Source of the DNA: JACNKJ01 sp964344565 | Lineage (GTDB): Bacteria > Krumholzibacteriota > Krumholzibacteriia > JACNKJ01 | Reading direction: 5' to 3' | Assembly: GCA_964344565.1 (NCBI GenBank) | Contig: CAYFNT010000008.1 | Location: 1-64,000 of the forward strand | Length of the DNA: 64,000 bases | Part shown: positions 25,292 through 33,577 of the stretch, piece by piece | Position numbering within the stretch: position 1 is the first letter of the stretch | How the letters are laid out: each line of letters starts with the position of its first letter | Made by a program: the position numbers and the translations under genes | The notes under the pieces: model-generated | The model's database searches: none | Seen by the model: only the letters and a program-made list of their open reading frames with translations | Told to the model about the DNA's origin: nothing

Positions 25292-27133
25292 GTGAGGAGA
25301 TTCGGTACTCGGGCCCTTCCGATTCTCGTCCTCGCGCTGACTCTCGGAGCGGGAGTCGGTCAGGGCGAAGTCCTACTCGATTTCGAGCAGCCCTACTATC
25401 TCGAACGCGATTCCGTCTTCGTGAAGGACCACGCCGTGGTCAGGGACGAAGGCGTCTACCACGTGTTCTTCATTCAGAGCCTACCCCAGGAATACGGCGA
25501 ATACGATCGAACCGAGCGCTGGCTCGGTCACATCACGAGCCCCGATCTGCGCCACTGGACCGCCCATGACAGCATCCTCCCCGTGGTTCCCGACACCTGG
25601 GAAGGCAAGTTCATCTGGGCTCCCAGGGTCATCGAAAGCCCCCTGGGCACGGGCTGGTGGATGTACTACACGGGCGCCGACGAGGACGTCTGCCAGCAGA
25701 TCGGCGTGGCCTTCAGCTCAAACCTCTTCACCTGGGTGCGCAACCCCACCAATCCCATCTACAAGCCGGGCCGCTGGTCCGACTGGGAACTGGGCGAGTG
25801 GTCGAACTGCCGCGATCCCGAGATCTACTACGATCCGGAGGCCGGGACCTATCACATGTTCACCACGGCCACCACGAACTTCAATCAGGGCGCAGTGGGA
25901 CTGGCCACGAGCACCGACGCCCTCGAATGGGAAGACTGGGGCGTTCCCGTCATCACCAACGACGACAGCATGCAGATCGAAAGCACGCATATCGTCCAGG
26001 ACGCCGGCGGTCTCTTCCACCTCTTCTACTACGAGGAGGGCACCGAGGGTACCTACCACCAGTACAGCGATTCACTGCTGAGCGGCTGGGACATGGAAAA
26101 CGGCAACTACCTCACCAAGCGGCGAGGCGTGGAGCTCACCGACGTGGACGGCGAGTGGCTCTTCAGCGGCTTCAACACCGTGCCCCTGATCGACGGGCCG
26201 CAGTCCTACCTGCGCTTCGACATGGTGGATATCGACACCGACGACCACGAGCCCGACATCCTCAGCATGGAGGGCCTCCAGCCCCATTGGCACAAGGTCT
26301 TCGGCACGGCCTTCGACTTCCAGCCCACCTGGGGCGACAATCCCTACGAGCGTCTGAGCGTTCACAGCCGCATGGAGGGCAACAGCTACATCGCCACCTA
26401 CGAGAAGTATCCCCATCCCGGATACAACCAGGCGGGATGGATCCAGGGCAACGGTCCCGTGGGCATGATCAAGAGCGACAGCTACACCATCGAAATGGAT
26501 CGCTTCTCCATGCTGGTGGGCGGGGGAGCCCATCCGGACACCTGTTTCGTGGCCATGGTGGACGCGAGCAGCCATCAGCTCTACTTCATGCAGACCGGCA
26601 TGAACAGCGACCTGATGCTCAAGTACCTCTGGAACGTCGAAACGCTCATCGGCACCCAGGTCTACTTCGTCATCGCCGACCTCTTCGATGGGGACTGGGG
26701 CAACATCGCCGTGGACAGCATCGAGGAGTACTGGTACGACGGCCACGAGCCCGGCACTCCTGCCGATCCCATGGTGGACGGTCCCACGATCTGGGAGATT
26801 CTCGAAAACGCAGGTTACGGCGGCACGGTGGTGGATGAGCTGCCGAGCCCCGTGAAGGGCCGACTGCTCAATCCGCATCCCAATCCCTTCAATCCCTCCA
26901 CGCGCCTGGGCTTCGTTCTGGACGAAGCCGCGCGATTGAACCTGAGCATTCACGACGCTTCCGGACGCCGCGTCCGCGAACTGTGGGACGCTCCCAAGGA
27001 GCGGGGCGAAAGCGTCCTCGTCTGGGACGGCCTCGACGACGATGGCCGGCCGCTTCCCTCCGGACTCTATTTCGCCAGCATGGCCCTGGACGGCCGGCAT
27101 GTGGAGAGCCGCAAACTCGTACTTCTGAAGTAA
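25292..27133 (+). CDS. Secreted GH32/43-like beta-propeller protein, lectin-like domain and FlgD-type module
   Basis: A 613-residue protein starting at GTG (AAAGGA upstream) with a signal peptide. The propeller (residues about 30-330) has KDHAVVRDEGVYHVF, GHITSPDLRHWT, WSNCRDPEIYYD and MQIESTHIVQ. The KDH, RDP and ES motifs are in the order of the catalytic Asp/Asp/Glu of GH32/43 enzymes. Residues about 330-510 form a lectin-like module (RFSMLVGGGAHPDTCFVAMVD ... WGNIAVDSIEEY) known beside GH32 and DUF1553 domains. It ends with NPHPNPFNPSTRLGFVL ... SGLYFASM ... KLVLLK. It likely binds or cuts a polysaccharide; substrate unknown. Three paralogs lie within 14 kb. Confidence 0.85.
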   Translation: MRRFGTRALPILVLALTLGAGVGQGEVLLDFEQPYYLERDSVFVKDHAVVRDEGVYHVFFIQSLPQEYGEYDRTERWLGHITSPDLRHWTAHDSILPVVPDTWEGKFIWAPRVIESPLGTGWWMYYTGADEDVCQQIGVAFSSNLFTWVRNPTNPIYKPGRWSDWELGEWSNCRDPEIYYDPEAGTYHMFTTATTNFNQGAVGLATSTDALEWEDWGVPVITNDDSMQIESTHIVQDAGGLFHLFYYEEGTEGTYHQYSDSLLSGWDMENGNYLTKRRGVELTDVDGEWLFSGFNTVPLIDGPQSYLRFDMVDIDTDDHEPDILSMEGLQPHWHKVFGTAFDFQPTWGDNPYERLSVHSRMEGNSYIATYEKYPHPGYNQAGWIQGNGPVGMIKSDSYTIEMDRFSMLVGGGAHPDTCFVAMVDASSHQLYFMQTGMNSDLMLKYLWNVETLIGTQVYFVIADLFDGDWGNIAVDSIEEYWYDGHEPGTPADPMVDGPTIWEILENAGYGGTVVDELPSPVKGRLLNPHPNPFNPSTRLGFVLDEAARLNLSIHDASGRRVRELWDAPKERGESVLVWDGLDDDGRPLPSGLYFASMALDGRHVESRKLVLLK

Positions 27134-27185
27134 GCGCCCGCGGGCGATCGGCAGCGGGCGGCCGGCATCGGAAAGGGGGCCCGCC

Positions 27186-30100
27186 ATGAAACGCAATCGG
27201 CTTCTGACAGCGCTCCTTTTGCTGATCATGACGGCCTTCGCCTCGGCCGAGATCTTCTACGATTTCGAGCAGGCCTTCTTCGTGGAGGACTACGGCGTCA
27301 AATGCAAGGATCACACCCTGGTCTACCATGAGGGCCTCTACCACCTCTACTTCATCCAGGGATATCCCGACGGCCCGGTATGGCCGCTGGGTTTCGAGCA
27401 GTGGCTCGGCCACGCCACCAGTCCCGACCTGCGCCACTGGACCCGCCAGGACAGTATCCTGCCCGTGGTGCCGGGCACCTGGGAGAACGGATTCATCTGG
27501 GCGCCCCACGTGATCGAGGATCCCGGCGGCGGATGGCTCATGTACTACACGGGCGCCGACACCACCGAGGTGGTGAGGCAGCGCACGGGCATGGCCTGGA
27601 GCGACGATCTCTACAATTGGGTGCGGGACGAGGACAATCCCATCTACGAGCCCGGCTCCTGGACCGATTGGGCGGACCCCCTCTACCAGTACGCCAACTG
27701 CCGGGATCCCTTCGTCTATCAGGTTCCGGGCGACACGCTCTACTACATGCTCAACACTGTGCGCGAAGCCAGCGGCAACTCGGCCGTCGATCTGGCCGTG
27801 AGCGAGGATCTTCACAACTGGGCCCACCTGGATACCTTCTGCCGCTCCTCAAACGCGAACATGATCGAGAGCGCCACCCTATGGGAAGACGAGGCCGGCA
27901 AGTGGCACTTCTTCTTCACCAGGCAGAATTACGCGGGCACCTACCATACGGTGGCCCTGGATCCCTTCGGGCCCTTCTGGCCGGGGGCCGCGGGAATCTT
28001 CGACGTGGGTTACGGCGCTGAGGTCACTCAACTCAACGGCGAGCCCGTTTTCAGCCGATACGCCCGCGCCACCCTTATCGGCGGCGACCGCTACTTCATC
28101 CGCTTCGACGAGATGATCTCTCCGCTCTGGGGAGGCGATTGGCCCACCTTGGAGAGCATGCAGGGATTCCGGGAATGGTGGACGCCCCAGTTCGGCACGG
28201 CTTTCGAGCATCAGCCCACCTGGGGGGACAATCCCCTCGAGCGCGGCGAGTCCAGCAGCAACATGGACGGCAACAGCTACGTCTCGACCCTCGAGCTCTT
28301 CCCCTATCCGGGCTTCGCCAACCCGGGGCGCAGCCGCGGCAACGGCCCCACGGGCCTGCTCAAGAGCGACGCCTTCACCCTCGAGCGCGATCGGATCAGC
28401 CTGCTCGTGGGAGGCGGCGATCAGGATTCCACCTGCTTCGTCGCACTGGTGCGGGAATCGGACTTCCGCCTGCTCTTCCGCGAGACCGGCGCGAACGCCA
28501 ACGGCATGGATCTGCGGCTCTGGAACACCGAGAGCCTCATCGGCGAATCCGTCTTCCTGGTGGTCGCCGATCTGAGTTCCCTGCCCTGGGGGTGGATCAG
28601 CACCGATCTCATCCAGGAGTATGACCGCGAGGGGGACGATCCGATCACGCCCGACGAACCCATGGTCGAGGAGATCTACCTGGGCGATGTCCTCACGGCA
28701 GCGGGCGTGGAATGGAACTGCAACTTCATCGGGCATTCCCTCTTCGGGCCCGCCCCGCACTACGTGATCTTCACCGATCTCACCGAAGGTCTCGCCGAGA
28801 CCTACGAATGGGATCTGGACAACGACGGCGACTACGACAAGTTCACCCAGGACTGCGCCCACACCTATCAGGATCCGGGAATCTACTCGGTGAGGCTTCG
28901 CGTCGTGAACGGGCTCGGGATGGAGGCGGAGGAGGTCAAGGAGAACTACGTCATGGTTCTGGCGGAGACCACCAACTCCCTGATCTTCCCGGCCAAGATC
29001 AGCTCCGGACTCCCCACTCCGGTTTCCTTCGCCTACTCGGGGGAGGACAGCCTCACCGAGTACAGCACCGCGGTGACCTTCGACAGCACGACGATCAGAT
29101 ACGAGGGCCTGCAGAACTGGTTGCCCGGGCGGACCTTCTCCGACAGCCTCGACGAGCAGACCGTCCATATTCGTTGGGAGGACGAGAGCGGCATCGATCC
29201 CATCCTGCCGGAGGACGATCCGCTCTTCCTCTTCGGCCTGAGCTTCACCGCCCTGACGGCCACCGACACCACGCAGATCTCCTTCGTGGACAGCCTCTGC
29301 GTCATGAGGGACGCGGCGGGCGACACGCTGCATGAGGTCGGTTGGGTCGACGATCCGCCCTTCGGCGAAATCGTGCTGGACGTCAACCTCCTGGTCACGG
29401 GCATCGTGGAGTACTACACCGAGGAGGACTTCATCCCCGGCGTGGTCTTCTCCATGGGACCGCCCAACGAGGACGCCGTTTCCAATAACTACGGCGAGTG
29501 GGAGTTCGAGCCCTATCCCATGGGCGACTATGTGCTCAACATCAGCAAGGACGACGAACTGCACGGCAGCAATTCCCTGGACGCCGTGAAGATCCTGCGC
29601 CACGAGGCCGGGCTCGAGGTATTGACCGGCGACCTTCGCCTCCGAGCCGCAGACGTGAATCTGGACGAGGCCGTGGACTCCCTCGACGCGGTGAGCGTGG
29701 CCGAGGCGGCGGCTTTCATCGCCCCATTGCCTTCGGGTGACTGGGCCTTCGATCCGGACAGCACGGTCTTCGAGCCCCTGAAAAAGGACGAGGACCTGTA
29801 CGTCTACGGCATGCGCATGGGCGATGTGGACGGAAATTGGGCGCCCAGCTATCGCGACCGCGATGCGGGCCCGCGGGACGGCATCGTGCTGACCCTCCCC
29901 GACACCACTCTCATCACTGGCCAGGGCGATGTCCAGATTCCCATGCTCGCCGAAGGGCTGGACAGCCTATCGGCCATGTCGCTGCGGGTGATGTTCTCCG
30001 ACACGCTCATGACCTTCACCGGCGTCAGCAGCGGCCAGGACGACCTCGATCTGCTCGCCGGTTCGGAAGCCGGAGAGATCCATATCGAATGGTTCGACGA

Positions 30101-30596
30101 GGACGGCGGCGACAGTCTATTCACCCAGGTGGGCGATACACTGCTCTTCCTGAACTTCAGCATCGGCCGCAGCGAGTGGTCGGTCTCGCCTCTGGACTTC
30201 ATGGAGATCTGCGCCCTGGGCGACTCCATCGGCGATCCCATCGCGGGCCTTACCCTTGTGGACGGCTCCGTGACCATTCCGGGGCAGGGCGTCGATGCGG
30301 AGGAACCGCCGCCGGCCAGCTTCGGCCTGCATCAGAACTTCCCCAATCCCTTCAATCCCTCCACGGAGATACGATTCTCCCTGGCGGAAACCGCGGGCGT
30401 GAACCTGCGCATCTACGATCTGGAAGGCCGCCTGGTGCGCCATCTGGTGCCGGGCACGCGATTCGATGCGGGGCATCACGCCGTGGTCTGGGACGGCACG
30501 GACCGGCGCGGCCATCCCGCCTCCAGCGGCATCTACTTCTATCGCCTCAAGACCGAGGACTTCAGCGACAGCCGGAAAATGATGCTACTGAAATAG
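27186..30596 (+). CDS. Secreted propeller protein with PKD, two cohesin-like, dockerin-like and FlgD-type modules
   Basis: An 1136-residue multidomain protein: signal peptide (1-20), GH32/43-like propeller with KDHTLV, NCRDPF and MIESATL, lectin-like module to about 500 (RISLLVGGGDQDSTCFVALV), PKD-like domain about 520-585 (YEWDLDNDGDYD ... PGIYSVRLRVVNG), cohesin-like strands about 600-720 (TPVSFAYSGEDSLTEYSTAV), a dockerin-like stretch about 785-850 (NSLDAVKILRHEAG, DVNLDEAVDSLDAVSVAEA), a second cohesin-like domain about 900-1030, then NFPNPFNPSTEIRFSL ... GIYFYRL ... KMMLLK. The dockerin Ca-loops are recognised by their Asp/Asn spacing. Module order is clear; the sugar target is not. A 25-bp inverted repeat begins right after the stop. 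Confidence 0.85.
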   Translation: MKRNRLLTALLLLIMTAFASAEIFYDFEQAFFVEDYGVKCKDHTLVYHEGLYHLYFIQGYPDGPVWPLGFEQWLGHATSPDLRHWTRQDSILPVVPGTWENGFIWAPHVIEDPGGGWLMYYTGADTTEVVRQRTGMAWSDDLYNWVRDEDNPIYEPGSWTDWADPLYQYANCRDPFVYQVPGDTLYYMLNTVREASGNSAVDLAVSEDLHNWAHLDTFCRSSNANMIESATLWEDEAGKWHFFFTRQNYAGTYHTVALDPFGPFWPGAAGIFDVGYGAEVTQLNGEPVFSRYARATLIGGDRYFIRFDEMISPLWGGDWPTLESMQGFREWWTPQFGTAFEHQPTWGDNPLERGESSSNMDGNSYVSTLELFPYPGFANPGRSRGNGPTGLLKSDAFTLERDRISLLVGGGDQDSTCFVALVRESDFRLLFRETGANANGMDLRLWNTESLIGESVFLVVADLSSLPWGWISTDLIQEYDREGDDPITPDEPMVEEIYLGDVLTAAGVEWNCNFIGHSLFGPAPHYVIFTDLTEGLAETYEWDLDNDGDYDKFTQDCAHTYQDPGIYSVRLRVVNGLGMEAEEVKENYVMVLAETTNSLIFPAKISSGLPTPVSFAYSGEDSLTEYSTAVTFDSTTIRYEGLQNWLPGRTFSDSLDEQTVHIRWEDESGIDPILPEDDPLFLFGLSFTALTATDTTQISFVDSLCVMRDAAGDTLHEVGWVDDPPFGEIVLDVNLLVTGIVEYYTEEDFIPGVVFSMGPPNEDAVSNNYGEWEFEPYPMGDYVLNISKDDELHGSNSLDAVKILRHEAGLEVLTGDLRLRAADVNLDEAVDSLDAVSVAEAAAFIAPLPSGDWAFDPDSTVFEPLKKDEDLYVYGMRMGDVDGNWAPSYRDRDAGPRDGIVLTLPDTTLITGQGDVQIPMLAEGLDSLSAMSLRVMFSDTLMTFTGVSSGQDDLDLLAGSEAGEIHIEWFDEDGGDSLFTQVGDTLLFLNFSIGRSEWSVSPLDFMEICALGDSIGDPIAGLTLVDGSVTIPGQGVDAEEPPPASFGLHQNFPNPFNPSTEIRFSLAETAGVNLRIYDLEGRLVRHLVPGTRFDAGHHAVVWDGTDRRGHPASSGIYFYRLKTEDFSDSRKMMLLK

Positions 30597-30670
30597 GGCT
30601 CGAGGAGGCAGGCGCCTCCCCTCACTAGAGCTTCGCAAATCGTTCGGGGAGGCGCCTGCCTCCTCGAGCC
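30597..30670. repeat. 25-bp perfect inverted repeat (large stem-loop)
   Basis: Arms at 30597-30621 and 30646-30670 are exact reverse complements over 25 bp around a 24-nt loop. The left arm begins directly after the stop codon of the upstream gene. The stem is GC-rich without a following U-run. It may protect or end the transcript, or be part of a mobile repeat, because the right arm recurs at 30841-30865. Confidence 0.85.
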
Positions 30671-30721
30671 CGTTTCCATTCGCAGCACAAAGTGAAATCC
30701 ACCCGGGTGGATTCCTTTTCA
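30637..30721. repeat. Direct repeat copy 1 (about 85 bp) with central palindrome
   Basis: Starts AAATCGTTCGGGGAGG and ends at TTTTCA. It differs from the copy at 30832-30917 by two substitutions and one inserted base. It contains the perfect 18-bp palindrome AATCCACCCGGGTGGATT at 30696-30713. No gene lies in this 399-bp intergenic stretch. Confidence 0.85.
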
Positions 30722-30723
30722 CC

Positions 30724-30828
30724 AAGCGACGCGGTTCTCCGAGGCGTGACTTGCGAGGCGGGCGGCGAATATAGAGGAATCTTACAGCGGTTCCGCCGAG
30801 CGGGAACGCGAGGAGAAGCCGCAAGCGT
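30724..30828. repeat. Dispersed intergenic repeat, copy 1
   Basis: AAGCGACGCGGTTCTCCGA ... GACTTGCGAGG ... GCGAGGAGAAGCCGCAAGCG. A diverged version of the same layout lies at 31441-31546. It sits between the two copies of the 85-bp direct repeat. Confidence 0.55.
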
Positions 30829-30831
30829 CCA

Positions 30832-30917
30832 AAATCGTTCGGGGAGGCGCCTGCCTCCTCGAGCCCGTTTCCATCCGCAGCAAAAAGTGAAATCCACCCG
30901 GGTGGATTCCATTTTCA
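30832..30917. repeat. Direct repeat copy 2 (about 86 bp) with central palindrome
   Basis: Near-identical to 30637-30721, again with the AATCCACCCGGGTGGATT palindrome (30892-30909) and with the arm of the 25-bp inverted repeat. Confidence 0.85.
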
Positions 30918-30936
30918 GTTCACAGCGAATTGGGAT

Positions 30937-30975
30937 TGTACCCGGGTACAGGGCGTGGGATTGTACACGTGTACA
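30937..30975 (+). promoter_or_regulatory. Two 14-bp palindromes, candidate operators
   Basis: TGTACCCGGGTACA (30937-30950) and TGTACACGTGTACA (30962-30975), each preceded by GGGAT, have centres 25 bp apart and lie just before the ribosome site of the 4-TM gene at 30996. The paired, phased arrangement is what a dimeric repressor site would look like. However, the second palindrome also occurs inside the HNH gene (40218-40231), so it may instead be a dispersed repeat. Confidence 0.5.
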
Positions 30976-30995
30976 GTCCGGCGGGAGGAGCGTGC

Positions 30996-31373
30996 ATGAG
31001 CATCGTCAACCACGGTTTTGCGCTGGCGGCCTTGCTGTCGCTGTTCACCTGGGCCGTCCACACCTTCCTGGGCGGGCGCGCCATCGCGAAGCCTCTGCTC
31101 GCCTGCGAGCTCAAGCCGATTCCGAAGTACACCAACTACTATTGCTGGCACATCGTCACGATCACCCTGCTGACCATGGCGGGCGGCTTCGCCTACGCCG
31201 CGCTCGGCGAAGAGGGTTTCGATGTCGGTCTTCTGTTCACCCTGCTTGCGATTTCCTACTGCCTCTGGAGCCTGATCCTCGTCGCATGGAAAAAGCGGAA
31301 GCCCATCGAGCTTCCGCAGTGGATCTTGTTTCTCGCTGTGTCGGCGGCGGCCATCTGGGGACTGCTGACCTGA
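30996..31373 (+). CDS. Small four-helix integral membrane protein, function unknown
   Basis: A 125-residue protein with four hydrophobic segments (ALAALLSLFTWAVHTFLGG, WHIVTITLLTMAGGFAYAAL, LLFTLLAISYCLWSLILVAW, ILFLAVSAAAIWGLL). ATG at 30996 follows GGGAGG at good spacing. The conserved-looking segments TWAVHTFLGGRAIAKPLL and YCWHIVTITLLTMA, each with an intramembrane His, suggest a defined family I cannot name. It stands alone between repeat blocks, with palindromic sites directly upstream. Confidence 0.75.
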   Translation: MSIVNHGFALAALLSLFTWAVHTFLGGRAIAKPLLACELKPIPKYTNYYCWHIVTITLLTMAGGFAYAALGEEGFDVGLLFTLLAISYCLWSLILVAWKKRKPIELPQWILFLAVSAAAIWGLLT

Positions 31374-31395
31374 ACTACGCGATCTGCACTCGGCC

Positions 31396-31422
31396 GTAGT
31401 CGCGACAGACTCTCGCGACTAC
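31396..31422. terminator. Hairpin after the 4-TM gene
   Basis: GTAGTCGCGA (31396-31405) and TCGCGACTAC (31413-31422) form a perfect 10-bp stem with a 7-nt loop, 23 bp after the stop at 31373. No T-run follows, so termination without Rho is doubtful. Confidence 0.4.
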
Positions 31423-31440
31423 TCTCCATTGCCTAGATGC

Positions 31441-31546
31441 AAGCGAAGCGGCTCTCCGAACAGCGACTTGTGAGGTCGCCCATCGAGGTGTCGGGATGCA
31501 GGGTGATCAAGCGGCCGAACCGGAGCTCGAGGAGAGACCGCGAGCG
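31441..31546. repeat. Dispersed intergenic repeat, copy 2
   Basis: AAGCGAAGCGGCTCTCCGA ... GACTTGTGAGG ... GCTCGAGGAGAGACCGCGAGCG, a diverged counterpart of 30724-30828. Ends and spacing are similar, the centre differs. It abuts the stop codon of the minus-strand propeller gene. Confidence 0.5.
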
Positions 31547-31548
31547 CC

Positions 31549-33393
31549 TTACTTGAGCAGCACCAACTTCCGGCTGCCGGCCGCCTCACCCTCGACGACC
31601 AGGCTCGCGAAGTAGATTCCGCTGGCGGCGGACTCGCCGGCCTCGTCGCGACCGTCCCAGACCATCTCCCAACGGCCGGCGGGCTGCGTGCTGTCCTCGA
31701 GCATCTTCACCGTACGGCCCTGGATGTCCACGATGCGCAGCTGCATGCGCGCCTCGCGTTCCAGCTCGAAGCTGATGCGCGTGACCGGATTGAAGGGATT
31801 GGGATAGGGATCCAGCATGCGCCCGATGGAGGCGGGAGCCTCGGCCAGGCCCGTGGGATCGTAGCCGGCGTCGATGAGCACGTCGAGCAGGGTGGGACCG
31901 TCGACCATGGGGTCGCTGGGCGGGAAGGGATCGTCGCCATCGCGCATGTACTCCTTGATGGAGTCCACGGCGATGTGTCCCCAGTCGCCGATGGAGAGAT
32001 CGGCGATGGCCACGTAGACCTCCGTGCCCATCAGGGTCTCGGTGTTCCAGAGGCGGGGGCTCATCCAGTGGGAGTGGAGCCCGGTTTCCGTGAAGAGCAC
32101 CCGGTCGGTTTCGTAGTCGATGAGGGCCGCGAAGCAGACGTTGGGCAGGTCGCCGCCGCCCACGAGAAGACTGATGCGGTCTTCGGTGACCGTGAAGGGA
32201 TCGCTCTTGAGCACGCCCCAGGTCTCGTTGCCGGCCCAGGCGCCGAGGTCCTCGTCCGAAGGCTCGGGATAGTCCTCGTAGGTGGCCAGGTAGGAGTTGC
32301 CCTCCAGGTTGCTGTGTCCTGCGCCGCGCTGGTGGGGGTTGTCGCCCCAGGTGGGCTGGTTGCCGAAGGCGTTGCCGATGTAGGTGTGCCACCAGGGCTG
32401 CAGGCCGTCCAGGCGCTGGATCTCGGGACGGTGGTCCTCGGTCTCCAGCAGGATCTCGTCGAAGCGGAGGAAGTAGATGATGTTCTCCACCGTCACCAGG
32501 CCGTTGAAACGGCTGAAGAGGGTCTCATCCTCGTCGACCTTGGTGATCTCGGCCCCATGACCCTCGTCGATGATGACGCGGTTGTCGAGATCCCAGCCGG
32601 CGAAGGGTTCGTCGCTGAACATGTGCGAGGTGCCGGTGACGCTCTCCTCGGTGAAGAGGAAGTGGTAGTAACCCGTTCCGTCTTCGATGAGCTGCACGCT
32701 CTCGATCATGTTCTCGTTCTCGTGGGCGTAGAAGGGGCCCGCGTCCACCCAGTGCACCAGGTCGGTGCTCATGGCCAGGCTCACCGCGCCGGTGGAGTCG
32801 GCCATGCGGGCCGTGTTGAGCATGTAGTACTCGCGGTCGTCCTCAGCGTGGAAGATCTCCGGATCGCGGCAGTTGGACCAGGGGAAGCTCTGGTTCTCCT
32901 CGAACCAGAAGGCCCAGGATCCCGGATGATAGATGGGATTGTGCATGAAACGATCCCAGTTGTAGAGATCCGAGCTCTTGGCGCCGCCGGTCTGCTGGGT
33001 CACCCAGTAGTTCGCGCCCGTGTAGTACATGTACCAGCCGTCGCCCTCGGGCTTCTCCACGATATCGGGCGCCCAGATGAACTCCTCCTCCCAGGTCCCG
33101 GGCACCACCGGCAGGACGCTGTCCTGGCGCGTCCAGTGGCGCAGATCGGGACTGGTGATGTGCCCGAGCCACTTCTCCTCGCGCATCCATCCGTCATCCG
33201 GGGGAAAACTCTGGATATAGAACACGTGGTAGATGCCTTCGTGCTTCACCATGCAATGGTCCTTCACCACCACGTCCACCTCTTCCACGAAGTAGGGCTG
33301 TTCGAAATCGAAGAGGATGCCCGCGGCCGCCGGGGCGAGCATGCCCATGGCCAGGATCATCAGGATGCAGAGACGGGTGTGCGGTCGGATCAT
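31549..33393 (-). CDS. Secreted GH32/43-like beta-propeller protein, lectin-like domain and FlgD-type module
   Basis: A 614-residue paralog of the protein at 25292-27133, on the opposite strand. Signal peptide (LCILMILAMGMLAPAAAG), then FDFEQPYFVEEVDVVVKDHCMV, GHITSPDLRHWTRQDSVLP, SNCRDPEIFH and NMIESVQLI as the KDH/RDP/ES set. The lectin-like part has RISLLVGGGDLPNVCFAALID ... WGHIAVDSIKEY. It ends DPYPNPFNPVTRISFEL ... SGIYFASL ... KLVLLK. It has its own good promoter (33447-33476), so the family is not under one control. Polysaccharide binding or hydrolysis outside the cell is inferred. Confidence 0.85.
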   Translation of the reverse strand: MIRPHTRLCILMILAMGMLAPAAAGILFDFEQPYFVEEVDVVVKDHCMVKHEGIYHVFYIQSFPPDDGWMREEKWLGHITSPDLRHWTRQDSVLPVVPGTWEEEFIWAPDIVEKPEGDGWYMYYTGANYWVTQQTGGAKSSDLYNWDRFMHNPIYHPGSWAFWFEENQSFPWSNCRDPEIFHAEDDREYYMLNTARMADSTGAVSLAMSTDLVHWVDAGPFYAHENENMIESVQLIEDGTGYYHFLFTEESVTGTSHMFSDEPFAGWDLDNRVIIDEGHGAEITKVDEDETLFSRFNGLVTVENIIYFLRFDEILLETEDHRPEIQRLDGLQPWWHTYIGNAFGNQPTWGDNPHQRGAGHSNLEGNSYLATYEDYPEPSDEDLGAWAGNETWGVLKSDPFTVTEDRISLLVGGGDLPNVCFAALIDYETDRVLFTETGLHSHWMSPRLWNTETLMGTEVYVAIADLSIGDWGHIAVDSIKEYMRDGDDPFPPSDPMVDGPTLLDVLIDAGYDPTGLAEAPASIGRMLDPYPNPFNPVTRISFELEREARMQLRIVDIQGRTVKMLEDSTQPAGRWEMVWDGRDEAGESAASGIYFASLVVEGEAAGSRKLVLLK

Positions 33394-33446
33394 GTGCTAG
33401 AGCCATCGCCTTGTGTGGAACGGTGTTCGTGGGCTTGCAGGCGACA

Positions 33447-33476
33447 ATTATACCAGATGGGAAAAGCCCTGGTCAA
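33447..33476 (-). promoter_or_regulatory. Promoter of the minus-strand propeller gene (TTGACC-18-TATAAT)
   Basis: On the minus strand: -35 TTGACC (33476-33471), 18-bp spacer, -10 TATAAT (33452-33447). The start codon is 53 bp downstream at 33393. It is the strongest consensus match in the window. Confidence 0.78.
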
Positions 33477-33577
33477 AGTGCTCGCTCCCGCCGCATCTCG
33501 TTGTCCCGCAAGCCTTCCCGTTGTTTCCGGGTCTTTCGGCGCTGGCCGGAGGACCCTGCTTCGACTATGTTTGGAAA

